Of a stretch of DNA of 64,000 nt, positions 49,587 through 60,276 are shown piece after piece (the stretch's first letter is position 1; the number at the start of each line of letters is the position of its first letter). The stretch is from Adlercreutzia faecimuris (GTDB taxonomy: Bacteria > Actinomycetota > Coriobacteriia > Coriobacteriales > Eggerthellaceae): positions 1-64,000 of the forward strand of contig NZ_JAJMLW010000001.1 in assembly GCF_022669055.1 (NCBI RefSeq), read 5' to 3'. Both the position numbers and the translations under genes were made by a program. Under the pieces are notes generated by a model that searched no databases, was not told the DNA's origin, and worked only from the letters and a program-made list of their open reading frames with translations.

Positions 49587-50837
49587 CTATCGGCTGCTCT
49601 GATCGGCGCGGCTGTCGCGCGCCCTATGAACCTTCCCGGCCAGACCGAGCTCGGGAGCGATCATCATGATTGCGCCGGCGATGATGACCGACACGCCGCA
49701 CAGGACGAAGTAGGCGGGCATGCTGCCGCCCGACAGCGGCACGAACACGAACGACGGGATGACGAACGCCGCCAGGTTCTGGAAGAACGTCTGGATGCCG
49801 CCGGCCGTGCCCAGGTAGCGCGGCTCGATGTCGGGGATCATGCCGACCGAGCCCTTGATGAGGGCGACGTTGCCCCACACCACGATGGCGCCGGCCAGGA
49901 ACAGCGGCAGCGACCACGGGCCCACGGGCAGCGACCACGCCGTGATGAGCAGGGCCGACCCGCCGAAGGCCGACACGGCCATGACCGGCTTGATGCGGCG
50001 CAGCTTGTCGGCGATGGGGCCGGCTATCCAGTTCGACGGCATGCCGAACAGGTTGATGAGCGACGCCCACGCGGCCGCGGTGGCGGGGTCGAGCCCCTTG
50101 CCCGCCAGGCCCATGGGGACGTTGCCGGAATAGGCGGCCATCGACGCCATGGAGAACACCATGGCCGCGCTGACCAGCAGGAGCGTGCGGTTCTTGAGGA
50201 CGGCGCGCACGGCGGCCAGGCTGTAGTCGTCGCGCTCGACCGCGGCGCCCCGGGGCATGCGGGCCAGCGCGAACCACACCACGCAGGCCACGGCGAAGGC
50301 CGCCGACGCGCCTACGAACGCCGTGTGCACGCTGGGCACCTCGGCCGCGATGCCCATGGCCGCGGTCACGCCGATGCCGGCACCCGACACGTAGAGCGTC
50401 ATGGCGGTGGTAAGCTGGCGCGTGCCGAACCAGGCGCGCAGGAACTTGACGGAGTTGGAGTTGAGCCCGGCCAAGCCGATGCCCATGACGAAGCAGCTCG
50501 CGTAGAGCGGCCAGTAGCTGGTGCAGAACACGCGCGCCAGCGACGCGACGAGCGAGATGACCATGCCGGCGCCGAGCACGCGGGTGACGCCGAAGCGGTC
50601 GGCCAGCATCCCCATGGGGATGGAGAACACCGCGCCCGTGAGGAAGCCGATCATGGTGAGCTGGACGAACATCTCCTGGGACACGCCCCAGCCGCCGATG
50701 AAGGTGTCGGCGTAGGCGCCGGGCACCATGAGCACGCCCATGAGCGCCGCGTGCATGAGGCCGATGCAGGCCACCGCGACCCAGCGGCGGGGCGAGAGCT
50801 CCTCGCCCGTCTTCCGACCTGCCTCGCTCGATCCCAT
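49587..50837 (-). CDS. MFS transporter B of the same cluster
   Basis: A 416-residue MFS protein with about twelve membrane segments and loop motif GMLADRFGVTRV after TM2. It is the first gene of the leftward operon and is divergent from the TetR regulator. It differs clearly in sequence from transporter A, so it is not a recent duplicate; the pair may handle substrate and product separately. Confidence 0.85.
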   Translation of the reverse strand: MGSSEAGRKTGEELSPRRWVAVACIGLMHAALMGVLMVPGAYADTFIGGWGVSQEMFVQLTMIGFLTGAVFSIPMGMLADRFGVTRVLGAGMVISLVASLARVFCTSYWPLYASCFVMGIGLAGLNSNSVKFLRAWFGTRQLTTAMTLYVSGAGIGVTAAMGIAAEVPSVHTAFVGASAAFAVACVVWFALARMPRGAAVERDDYSLAAVRAVLKNRTLLLVSAAMVFSMASMAAYSGNVPMGLAGKGLDPATAAAWASLINLFGMPSNWIAGPIADKLRRIKPVMAVSAFGGSALLITAWSLPVGPWSLPLFLAGAIVVWGNVALIKGSVGMIPDIEPRYLGTAGGIQTFFQNLAAFVIPSFVFVPLSGGSMPAYFVLCGVSVIIAGAIMMIAPELGLAGKVHRARDSRADQSSR

Positions 50838-50951
50838 GGCAACCCCCTCATCTCGCGGCCCCTCGCGGGGCCCCAGGCGATGACCTTCTCGATGACAGGG
50901 TCAAGATAGGCGGCGAGCGGCTGCCTCCTCAAGGAGCGGAGAAGGGGCTTT

Positions 50952-50967
50952 GTTCCACGTTGGGAAC
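50952..50967. promoter_or_regulatory. candidate TetR operator dyad
   Basis: GTTCC-N6-GGAAC in the divergent interval between the MFS operon and the TetR gene. The left half, TGTTCCACGT, also equals half of a classical parS, but the right half does not match. Confidence 0.4.
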
Positions 50968-50993
50968 TAAGGCGGGGGTTTCGGCTCGCACGA

Positions 50994-51023
50994 TTGGACG
51001 TCTGATGACGATCGTACTATGAT
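50994..51023 (+). promoter_or_regulatory. promoter of the TetR-family gene
   Basis: TTGGAC (50994-50999), 18 bp, TATGAT (51018-51023), 45 bp before the TetR start. Confidence 0.5.
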
Positions 51024-51068
51024 TTCGCCGTGTTCTGGGAGTTGGACGCCTAGCATTGAGGGGGATCT

Positions 51069-51689
51069 ATGGCAAGTCGGGCCGATCAGGACCAGCGGGT
51101 GTACTCGCGCTCGTACCTCACCAAGCTGCGCGTGGCCGAGGCGATGGATCGGCTGTGCGCCGCCATGCCCTTCGCGCGGGTGCGCATCGAGGACATCGTG
51201 CGCGAGTCGGGCGTGAGCCGGTCGAACTTCTACCACAACTTCAGCGACAAGAACGCCGTGGTCACTTGGATCGCCGAGCAGTGCCACGCTAACGGGATCT
51301 TCCGCATCGGGCGCGACCTGACGTGGTTCGAGGGGCACATGATAACCACGCGCGACATGGCGCGATTCCGCACGCTGTTCAACAGCGCCGCCGGCAGCAC
51401 CGAGTACGCCGCCGCCGAGCCGTACTTCGTGCGCGCCCGCCAGCACAACCTCGTCGAGACGCTGACCGACTACCAGCACCGCGCCATCGACGAGCAGCTG
51501 GCGTTCCAGATAGAGGCGTGGCCCCACTGCGAGCTGGTGATGGCGGGCAAGTTCCGCGCCGGCGCGCTGCCCTACGGGCTGAAGGCCTTCTGCAACTACC
51601 TGGTGGCCATGACGCCCCGCGAGCTCTACGAGGCCCTCGAGCACCCCGTGGCCAACGCCGCCCCCGGCGAGCTCGCCGAGCTGCGATAG
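51069..51689 (+). CDS. TetR/AcrR-family transcriptional regulator
   Basis: A 206-residue regulator. The N-terminal helix-turn-helix is at about 20-65 (RVRIEDIVRESGVSRSNFYHNFSDKNAVVTWI), the typical TetR pattern; the C-terminal half is a helical ligand-binding domain without recognisable substrate motifs. GGGGGAT precedes the start. Divergent from the MFS-molybdoenzyme operon, it is probably its repressor and responds to the imported aromatic or a metabolite. It is co-oriented with, and 169 bp upstream of, the type II molybdoenzyme operon, which it could also affect. Confidence 0.9.
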   Translation: MASRADQDQRVYSRSYLTKLRVAEAMDRLCAAMPFARVRIEDIVRESGVSRSNFYHNFSDKNAVVTWIAEQCHANGIFRIGRDLTWFEGHMITTRDMARFRTLFNSAAGSTEYAAAEPYFVRARQHNLVETLTDYQHRAIDEQLAFQIEAWPHCELVMAGKFRAGALPYGLKAFCNYLVAMTPRELYEALEHPVANAAPGELAELR

Positions 51690-51858
51690 GGGGCACGCCC
51701 GCTCTCCCTCCCCCGCGTGCTGCCGGGCACGTGTGGTATCAACCGCCTTCCAAATTCTCGTCGAACGCCTTACAACTGCGCCAAACTCGTCTGTGGCCAG
51801 GGAAAACGTGGCCAGAATGGGAGAATCCCCCTGTTCGGACGCGAGAAGGCGAGGCCCT

Positions 51859-54513
51859 ATGGAACTTCCCGATATCAGCAGGCGTACCTTCGTGGCCACC
51901 ACGGCGGTGGCAGCCGGCGGCGCGGCCGTCGGGCTGGGCGTCGCCGCAGGCGCGCAGCCGGCCGACGCGCTCACGCCGGCCGAGCCCCTCGGGGGCAGCT
52001 GGGTGCGCACCACCTGCTCCCCCAACTGCACCGGCGCCTGCGGCATCGAGGCGTGGGCCGAGGACGGCCAGGTGCGCCTCGTGCGCCAGGCCGCCGACTA
52101 CCCCTACGAGCACTACAACCCGCGCGGATGCCTGAAGGGGCTCTCCTTCAACACCATCCAGCACGGGCCCGACCGGCTGACCACGCCTCTCATCCGCGAC
52201 GAGGCCGGCAACCAGGTCGAGGCCGACTGGGACACCGCGCTCGACGACGCCGCCGGCCGGCTACGCGCCATCATGGACAAGTACGGCCCCAACTCCGTCG
52301 GCGTCATCTACCAGGTGCAGGGCACCGGCCACATCCAGAAGGGCGCGCTGGTGCGCATCGCCAACACCTTCGGCTGGTCGGTCATCGGCGGCTACGAGCT
52401 CAACGGCGACCTGCCCATGTTCTGGCCCGAGACCTTCGGCTGCCAGAGCGAGGAACTGGAGTCCTACTGCTGGGAGGACTCGCGCCTGACGCTCATCTTC
52501 GGCTCGAACATCATGGTCACGCGCATGCCCGACGCCCACTTCCTCACCTATTCCCAGGAAGCCGGCGGCAAGGTCATCTACTTCGACCCGAACTACTCGG
52601 CCTCGGCCGAGAAGGCCGACGAGTGGGTGCGCATCGCGCCGGACTCCGACGGCGCCTTCGCGCTGGCCATGGCCAAGGTCATCATCGACGAGAACCTCTA
52701 CGACGCCCACTTCATGGCCACCTACACCGATTCCCCCCTGCTCATCAACGGGGAAACCGGCAAGCGCATCCTGGCCGACGACGTGGCCGGGCTCTCCGCC
52801 ACGCCCGGCATCCCCGACTACCGGTCGAGCTTCGTCGCCTTCGACGAGGCCGCCGGGGCGCTCGCGGCCGTCACGCCGCTCGAGCTGCCCGACAACAGCT
52901 TCGCGCTCACCGGCACCTACGACGTGCCCCTCAAGGACGGCACCACCGTCCAGGCCAAGACCGGCTTCCAGCTCCTGGTCGAGCGGCTGGCCGACTACAC
53001 CCCCGAGGCCGCGGCCGAGATCTGCGGCATCGACGCCGACGACATCGTCCGCATCGCCCGCGAGGCCGCCACGGTGAAGCCGATGCACATCATCTTCGGC
53101 GGCGGCACCCAGCAGTGGTACCACGGCGACCTGAAGGGCCGCGCCTGCGCGCTGGTGGCGTGCCTGACGGGCAACATCGGCCAGCTCGGCGGCGGCATAT
53201 CCACCTACGTCGGCCAGTACAAGACGCGCTTCAACACCGCCAGCTGGATGGTGCCGCCCGACGCCGTCAAGGCATCGTGCCCCTTCCACTACGCGGTGAA
53301 CGGCCCCACGCCGCTCATGAAGGCCACCTACCCCAAGGACGGCTTCAAGGCCCTCGTCGTGGGCTGGGGCAACCCGCTCGAGCAGCACAACGTGGCCAAC
53401 TGGCTGCGCGAGGCCCTGGCCAGCAACGACATCGAGTGCCTCGTGTGCCTGGACTTCCAGCGCACCCTCACCGTGGCCGAGGCGACCGTGGCGCTGCCCT
53501 GCGCCAGCTGGTACGAGAAGACCGAGCTCACCACCACGCCGCTGCATCCCTGGGTGCAGCTCCAGCAGCGCGTGGTCGACCCGCCGGGCCAGGCGCGCGA
53601 GGAGATATGGATCCTCACCGAGCTGGCCGACCGCATCGACCCGGCCAAGGAGGCCGTCTGGCCGCGGTTCGCCCCCGAGGACTCGGAGGCCAAGGCCGAC
53701 GAGGTGCTGGCCCTGCTGCTGCGCGAGGGCGGCCCCACCATCAACCACCTCACCCCCGAGATGCTACGCGAGGGCCCGGGCAAGCTGGCCCACGCCAACC
53801 CCGGCGAGAAGCGCATCCCCTTCTGGGAGCAGGTCAACGAGCGCATCCCCTTCCCCACCGTGTCGCGCCCCAACCCCCTGGACGTCACGTCCAAGTTCGT
53901 GCGGTCCGGCCGCATCGAGTTCTACCGCGACGAGGACGTCTTCCTGGAGCTCGACGAGCAGCTCCCCCGCTACAAGCCGCCCTTCGAGGACACCGAGTAC
54001 GCCGCCGACCCCGCCGCGCGCGAGCTCTACCCGCTCGGCTACACCACGCGCAACAGCGCCTTCCGCGTCCACGCCACCTACGTGAACGACCCGTTCATGC
54101 TGGAAATGCAGGACAACACGCCCAAGGTGTGGCTCAACCCCGCCACCGCCGCCGAGCGCAACCTCAAGAACGGCGACTGGGTGGAGGTCTACAACAGCCG
54201 CGGCACCGTGCAGGGCCAGCTCGTCGAGGATCCGGGCGTCTATCCGACCCAGTGCATCTTCGACCAGGGCTGGTGGTCGCACTACGACAACGGCACCAGC
54301 TACAACTCGCTCATCTGGCCGTGGATCAACCCCACCAACGAGGTGTACTACCTGGTGAGCGTCTGGTCGCCCAACATGGCGTGGAACGAGACGGCCTGCA
54401 ACGTGCGCCTGTGCGAGGGCGGGCGGCCCCAGGTGGTGACCGACACCGGCAAGAGCATCCTGGGAGATGGCGCCGGCGCGGCGTCGCCCATCGAGTACGG
54501 GAAGGAGGCGTAA
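51859..54513 (+). CDS. Tat-exported type II (Asp-ligated) DMSO reductase-family catalytic subunit
   Basis: An 884-residue catalytic subunit from ATG 51859. The Tat signal is SRRTFVATTAVAAGG (R8, R9). The [4Fe-4S] motif is C53-x3-C57-x3-C61...C91. GDLPMFWPETFG places D184 where NarG-type enzymes have their Mo-ligand Asp (GDLP/CDLP motif), so it belongs with the nitrate/selenate/(per)chlorate/ethylbenzene/DMS dehydrogenase branch. FGSNIMVTRMPDAHF and the aspartate-rich MGD region support this. The substrate cannot be decided. It is followed 4 bp later by a four-cluster Fe-S subunit and a membrane anchor. An upstream frame to 51733 lacks the Tat signal at its start. Confidence 0.85.
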   Translation: MELPDISRRTFVATTAVAAGGAAVGLGVAAGAQPADALTPAEPLGGSWVRTTCSPNCTGACGIEAWAEDGQVRLVRQAADYPYEHYNPRGCLKGLSFNTIQHGPDRLTTPLIRDEAGNQVEADWDTALDDAAGRLRAIMDKYGPNSVGVIYQVQGTGHIQKGALVRIANTFGWSVIGGYELNGDLPMFWPETFGCQSEELESYCWEDSRLTLIFGSNIMVTRMPDAHFLTYSQEAGGKVIYFDPNYSASAEKADEWVRIAPDSDGAFALAMAKVIIDENLYDAHFMATYTDSPLLINGETGKRILADDVAGLSATPGIPDYRSSFVAFDEAAGALAAVTPLELPDNSFALTGTYDVPLKDGTTVQAKTGFQLLVERLADYTPEAAAEICGIDADDIVRIAREAATVKPMHIIFGGGTQQWYHGDLKGRACALVACLTGNIGQLGGGISTYVGQYKTRFNTASWMVPPDAVKASCPFHYAVNGPTPLMKATYPKDGFKALVVGWGNPLEQHNVANWLREALASNDIECLVCLDFQRTLTVAEATVALPCASWYEKTELTTTPLHPWVQLQQRVVDPPGQAREEIWILTELADRIDPAKEAVWPRFAPEDSEAKADEVLALLLREGGPTINHLTPEMLREGPGKLAHANPGEKRIPFWEQVNERIPFPTVSRPNPLDVTSKFVRSGRIEFYRDEDVFLELDEQLPRYKPPFEDTEYAADPAARELYPLGYTTRNSAFRVHATYVNDPFMLEMQDNTPKVWLNPATAAERNLKNGDWVEVYNSRGTVQGQLVEDPGVYPTQCIFDQGWWSHYDNGTSYNSLIWPWINPTNEVYYLVSVWSPNMAWNETACNVRLCEGGRPQVVTDTGKSILGDGAGAASPIEYGKEA

Positions 54514-54517
54514 GGTC

Positions 54518-55243
54518 ATGCGATACGCCATGGCGATCGACCCCGACCGCTGCATCGGGTGCCGCACCTGCGCGGTGGTCTGCAAGAACTTCAACGCCCA
54601 GCCGCAGGGCATCTGGTGGAACCGCGTCTTCACCAGCGGCACCCCGGAATACGACGTGGCCGTGAAGGTGGACGACCAGCTGCGCATGGAGTTCGTCCCC
54701 ATCAGCTGCCAGCACTGCACTAACGCCCCCTGCGTCACGGCATGCCCCACCCAGGCATCCTACGTGGACGCCGACACCGGCACCGTGCTCGTCGACTACG
54801 AGCGCTGCATCGGGTGCCGCATGTGCGCGAGCGCCTGCCCCTACGGCGTGCGCCAGTACAACTGGGGCAAGCCCGCCCAGATGGCGGGGCTGGACGACAC
54901 CGTCTACGCCTACGGCTACCCGCGCGAGTACCGCGACGACGGCCACCTGGTGTACGCGCCCGAGCGCCCCGAGGGCGTCATGGAGAAGTGTACCTTCTGC
55001 GCCCAGCTGACCTCCCAGGGCCTCGACCCCGCCTGCTGCACGGCCTGCCCGGGCAACGCGCGCATCTTCGGCGACATGGACGACGCCGACTCGGCCATCC
55101 GGACATACCTGGACGGCGCCGACCGCGAGCCGTTCACCCTGGGCGACGAGTACCACACCGAGCCCAACGTCTTCTACCTGGCATCTCATGAGGTGTCGCA
55201 GGTGAACCCGCTGGAAGACGCGGCCGACGAGAAGGGGGCGTAG
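54518..55243 (+). CDS. four-cluster [4Fe-4S] electron-transfer subunit
   Basis: A 241-residue DmsB/NarH-like subunit from ATG 54518. Sixteen cysteines in four motifs: CIGCRTCAVVC (10-20), CQHCTNAPCVTACP (about 68-81), CIGCRMCASACPYG (about 101-114) and CTFC...CCTACPG (about 166-194). It carries electrons between the catalytic subunit outside and the membrane anchor. No own signal peptide, so it is co-exported with the Tat-bearing partner. Spacing to neighbours is 4 bp on each side, indicating tight coupling. Confidence 0.92.
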   Translation: MRYAMAIDPDRCIGCRTCAVVCKNFNAQPQGIWWNRVFTSGTPEYDVAVKVDDQLRMEFVPISCQHCTNAPCVTACPTQASYVDADTGTVLVDYERCIGCRMCASACPYGVRQYNWGKPAQMAGLDDTVYAYGYPREYRDDGHLVYAPERPEGVMEKCTFCAQLTSQGLDPACCTACPGNARIFGDMDDADSAIRTYLDGADREPFTLGDEYHTEPNVFYLASHEVSQVNPLEDAADEKGA

Positions 55244-55247
55244 GGCC

Positions 55248-56480
55248 ATGGAGAAGTCAACGCGCATCGTGGGCATCGTGGGCGCCGTGCTGCTGGTCGC
55301 CGGCGCCGTCGGCTGGGGCATCCAGCTCTCGGGGGGCCTGCTCGCCCACTCGGGCATGACCAACATCTTCCTGTGGGGCGTCATGATAGCCATGTTCGCC
55401 TTCCTGGTGGGCTTCGGCGCCGGCTCGCAGCTGGTGGCCAGCGCCATCTGGCTGACCGGCCGCGAGGACCTGCGGCCACTGGCGCGCACGGCCGCCACGT
55501 GGGGGCTCGCCTGCGTGGCCGGCGCCGGCGTGGCCATCCTGGCCGACCTGGGCGCCCTGCGCAACATCCTGGCCATGATCGTGGGGCTGAACCTGCGCTC
55601 GCCTCTGGCCTGGGACATGATCGCCATGACGGCGTTCATCGTGCTGGCCGTCATCGAGCTGGTGGCCATGGCCCGGCAGTCGCCGCGCACCCAGCTGTGG
55701 GCGGTGCTGGCCGGCGTGGCCGCGGTGGCGCTCCAGGTGGTGGAGGGGCTGCTGTTCTCCACGCAGAGCGCGCACAGCTGGTGGGCTACGCCCATCATGC
55801 CGGTGGACTTCCTGGCCGTGGCCTTCGTCAGCGGCTCGGCGCTGATGCTGCTCATCGCGTGCGCGAGCGGCCGGCTGCGGAAGGAGGGCGCGGCCGAGGC
55901 CCCCAGGGCCGACCACGCCGCCCCCGCCGAGGACGCGGGAGCCGTCCCGTGGCTGGCGCGCTTCTGCGCCTGGGCCATCGCGGCGCACCTGGTGCTCGCC
56001 CTGGCCGACCTGGCCCTGGTGGCCGCCGAGGGCACCCCGCAGGCCGGCGGCGTGCTGGCTGTGCTGGGCGCCTACGCGCCGCTGTACGCGAGCGAGCTGG
56101 TGCTTCCCGCCGTGGCCATGGTGATCCTGTTCTCCGTGGGCCGCAGGGGCAACCGGCCCTGGTGCGTGACGGCGGCCGTGCTCACCATGGCGGGCATCCT
56201 CGCCCACCGGATGATGCTGCTGTACCCGGCGTACAACGCGCCGTCGCTGTACCTCCAGCTGTCGGGGACGCCCTACACCACGGGGCCCTACCCCATCTCG
56301 ACTGGGCGCTACCTCGACTGGGACGCCACCTTCGGGCTGGCCACGGCCTACGTCCCCGCGCCGGCCGAGCTGCTGGCCACGCTGCTGCCCGTGGGCGTCG
56401 CCCTGCTGGCGGCCGCCGTGCTCACCTGGATAGTGCGCCGCGCCGCCTGCCCCGGCGCCCACGCCAACTGTGACCTGTAG
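55248..56480 (+). CDS. NrfD/PsrC-family membrane anchor subunit
   Basis: A 410-residue integral membrane protein with about ten hydrophobic segments. A cytoplasmic loop with Lys/Glu-rich sequence (about 210-235) divides it in two. The pattern of short loops and conserved Arg/Asp in membrane segments (WLTGREDLRPLAR) resembles NrfD/PsrC quinol-interacting subunits. It completes the three-subunit respiratory complex (catalytic, Fe-S, anchor) and probably exchanges electrons with menaquinol. It overlaps nothing; a hairpin terminator lies 30 bp downstream. Confidence 0.87.
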   Translation: MEKSTRIVGIVGAVLLVAGAVGWGIQLSGGLLAHSGMTNIFLWGVMIAMFAFLVGFGAGSQLVASAIWLTGREDLRPLARTAATWGLACVAGAGVAILADLGALRNILAMIVGLNLRSPLAWDMIAMTAFIVLAVIELVAMARQSPRTQLWAVLAGVAAVALQVVEGLLFSTQSAHSWWATPIMPVDFLAVAFVSGSALMLLIACASGRLRKEGAAEAPRADHAAPAEDAGAVPWLARFCAWAIAAHLVLALADLALVAAEGTPQAGGVLAVLGAYAPLYASELVLPAVAMVILFSVGRRGNRPWCVTAAVLTMAGILAHRMMLLYPAYNAPSLYLQLSGTPYTTGPYPISTGRYLDWDATFGLATAYVPAPAELLATLLPVGVALLAAAVLTWIVRRAACPGAHANCDL

Positions 56481-56509
56481 GCGGGGCGTCCGTCGCACCC
56501 CAACGCAAG

Positions 56510-56543
56510 AGGGGCCCCGGCGCCATCTGGCACCGGGGCCCCT
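56510..56543. terminator. bidirectional terminator between the molybdoenzyme operon and glnN
   Basis: Perfect 11-nt arms AGGGGCCCCGG and CCGGGGCCCCT around a 12-nt loop, followed by CCTCGTT. The two operons converge here. Confidence 0.75.
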
Positions 56544-56561
56544 CCTCGTTCGCCGCGCGTC

Positions 56562-58652
<2,091 letters not shown>

Positions 58653-58920
58653 TTCGGGTACGCTCCTCACTCGTCTCCGTGTCCCGGGCGGCCCCGTGCC
58701 CGCCGCGGACGCGTATCTGGAAAAGATACCACGCGGGCCTGGGGAACCTCCCCCTCAACTGCCGTCTATCAAGCTAAAGGCCGAATGTTTCCAGGAGTTT
58801 TCTAGGGAGGGAAGGTTGTGTTGCGCGCAGGGGCAGAGACGCGCGGCGCGATGCAGCCGCGGCGGGGCGGAGCGACGGGCGCGGATGCATCCCCGCCGAG
58901 GGAGAAGGTGAAATTGGTAC

Positions 58921-58948
58921 TTGACTTATATTGGCTATAGTCTAATAT
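58921..58948 (+). promoter_or_regulatory. strong sigma70-type promoter, no protein gene nearby downstream
   Basis: TTGACT (58921-58926), 16 bp, TAATAT (58943-58948). It would start transcription near 58955, just before the 17-bp hairpin. The nearest rightward gene begins 460 bp further on. Confidence 0.55.
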
Positions 58949-58954
58949 AGGTAT

Positions 58955-59010
58955 CGGTCTGAAGCACAGGAGAAGCCGGGATCTCACCCCCTAGAGATCC
59001 CGGCTTCTCC
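58955..59010 (+). ncRNA. candidate small RNA ending in a 17-bp hairpin
   Basis: Downstream of the promoter lies a short unstructured stretch, then a perfect 17-bp stem (58969-58985 with 58994-59010; arm GGAGAAGCCGGGATCTC) with an 8-nt loop. The 3' side has CCCGTTCTG, not a clean T-run. Alternatives are a leader of the distant MarR gene or an element acting on glnN from the other strand. Boundaries are estimated. Confidence 0.3.
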
Positions 59011-59028
59011 CGTTCTGGGCGCAGCGAA

Positions 59029-59044
59029 TGTTTCACGTGAAACA
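59029..59044. other. parS (ParB-binding) site 5
   Basis: Exact TGTTTCACGTGAAACA, flanked by AA/TTT, 19 bp after the hairpin. Confidence 0.85.
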
Positions 59045-59414
59045 TTTGTTTCTGTCGGCGCCAGCGCAGGCGTCCCAATTCGGGGCGACGCGCGCTTCCT
59101 GGGGCGTCGCCGGGCGCCCGCGCGGGCGCTACCAGGCTTCCCGAGGCTTTTTCTGTTAGCTTCGCCGAACTTGGCGGGTGCGGGGGCGCTGGCGGGTGTA
59201 TCCTTCTCGCGCAAGCAGCCGGAGACGCAGGGAGGGGCCGCCGCCGACCGCAACGCATCACGCAGCGCAAGGCGACAGCGCAGCGCAGGGCACGCGCTCG
59301 ACGCGCCGCAGCGCGGACGCCGGCATGAGGAACGTGCCCGGGTTCGCCGCAGCGCGGGACGAGCACCGGGCGCTCACCGCAGCGCGGACGCTGCCACGTC
59401 GAAGGGAAGGCCCC

Positions 59415-59867
59415 ATGGTCGAGAAGCACCGCCATCGCGAGTTCATCGGGTACCAGGTGTACTCCACCCAGCGATCCCTCGCCCGCTCGCTCGAGCAGTG
59501 CCTGGCGCCCTTCGGCATCACCACCGGCCAGTACAACGCGCTCAACCAGCTGGAAGAGCACGGCGCCATGACGCAGAAGAGCCTGGCCGAGCTGCTGAAG
59601 AAGGAGCAGGCCACCGTCGCGCGGTCGCTCGAGCGCCTGGTGCAGCGCGGGCTGGTGACGCGCACGCCCGACCCTAAGGACCGCCGCGCCAACATCGTCG
59701 AGGTCACGGCCGAGGCCAGCCGCCTGCTCTCCGAGATCGAGCCCGTCGTGGCGCGACGCCAGCAGCAGGTGGCCGAGGGCATCTCCGAGGAGGACCTCGA
59801 CGTGTTCTTCGACGTCCTCGCCCAAGTGGAGGCCAACGCCACCCGCGCCGCCAACTCTGACGATTAG
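59415..59867 (+). CDS. MarR-family transcriptional regulator
   Basis: A 150-residue winged-helix regulator from ATG 59415 (MVEKHRHREFIGYQVYSTQR), preceded by AAGGGAAGG. The DNA-binding core is at about 45-100 (GAMTQKSLAELLKKEQATVARSLERLVQRGLVTRTPDPKDRRANIVEVT), including the DxRxxxV/I wing. It lies upstream of the Cys-ligated molybdoenzyme operon on the same strand, and a dyad operator with a good promoter lies between them, so it is probably that operon's repressor. The ORF extends upstream through repetitive GC-rich sequence that is unlikely to be translated. Confidence 0.9.
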   Translation: MVEKHRHREFIGYQVYSTQRSLARSLEQCLAPFGITTGQYNALNQLEEHGAMTQKSLAELLKKEQATVARSLERLVQRGLVTRTPDPKDRRANIVEVTAEASRLLSEIEPVVARRQQQVAEGISEEDLDVFFDVLAQVEANATRAANSDD

Positions 59868-59901
59868 CGCCCGCGCCCGCGCCGCGACACGCGCCCGTGC
59901 G

Positions 59902-60000
59902 GCATCACGCGCACTCCGCCCCCCGCAGCATCACGCGCACTCCGCCCCCGCGCGGCATCGCGCGCACTCCGCCCCCCGCGGCACCACACGCACTCCACGC
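59902..60000. repeat. tandem GC-rich repeat after marR
   Basis: Units beginning GCATCACGCGCACTCCGCCC start at 59902, 59928, 59955 and 59981 (26, 27, 26 and 20 nt, the last degenerate). They are direct, adjacent and imperfect; not CRISPR because there are no unique spacers. Confidence 0.75.
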
Positions 60001-60062
60001 TCGTACGCCGCGCCCGACCACCGCGTCACGCGCGAGCGCGCTTGCGCGAAACGCGCACAAAA

Positions 60063-60078
60063 TGTTTCACGTGAAACA
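60063..60078. other. parS (ParB-binding) site 6
   Basis: Exact TGTTTCACGTGAAACA, extended AA/TT on the sides. Confidence 0.85.
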
Positions 60079-60111
60079 TTCGTTCCCCTTTTAGTCAACC
60101 GCCACGCTGCC

Positions 60112-60145
60112 CGCCCCGGGTGTTTCACGTGAAACACCCGGGGCG
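60112..60145. other. 34-bp perfect palindrome containing parS site 7
   Basis: CGCCCCGGG and CCCGGGGCG flank an exact TGTTTCACGTGAAACA at 60121-60136, 42 bp from site 6. As RNA it would be a 17-bp hairpin downstream of marR, so it could also act as a terminator. Confidence 0.8.
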
Positions 60146-60236
60146 CTCACATTTGGGGACACTTACGTACGGCGCGACGCGCCTTCCCCCTCTCTCCTCT
60201 ATCTCCCCAGTTCACGCAGCTATTTCCTCGGATTTG

Positions 60237-60265
60237 TTGCCAAATCTCTTGTTGGTGTGTATTAT
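60237..60265 (+). promoter_or_regulatory. promoter of the Cys-ligated molybdoenzyme operon
   Basis: TTGCCA (60237-60242), exactly 17 bp, TATTAT (60260-60265), in an AT-rich island. The predicted start is about 60272, leaving a leader of about 210 nt. Confidence 0.65.
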
Positions 60266-60276
60266 TGCCAACATCA

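Larger units (their letters stand above)
58653..59414. other. 762-bp region with a promoter-hairpin unit and a parS site
   Basis: No protein gene is credible; the frames here are shadows of parS and GC-rich sequence. An AT-rich island at 58910-58960 carries a strong rightward promoter and, immediately after, a 17-bp hairpin (58969-59010). parS 5 lies at 59029-59044. From 59200 to 59400, CGCAGCGCGGACG-like units recur several times before the MarR gene. Confidence 0.5.

Noticed and set aside
50951-50967. TGTTCCACGTTGGGAAC considered as an eighth parS
   Set aside because: Only the left half matches the parS pattern; the right half differs at most positions. It was kept as a TetR operator candidate instead.
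59902-60000. Tandem repeats considered as a CRISPR array
   Set aside because: The units are directly adjacent with no unique spacers, are imperfect, and no cas gene is nearby.
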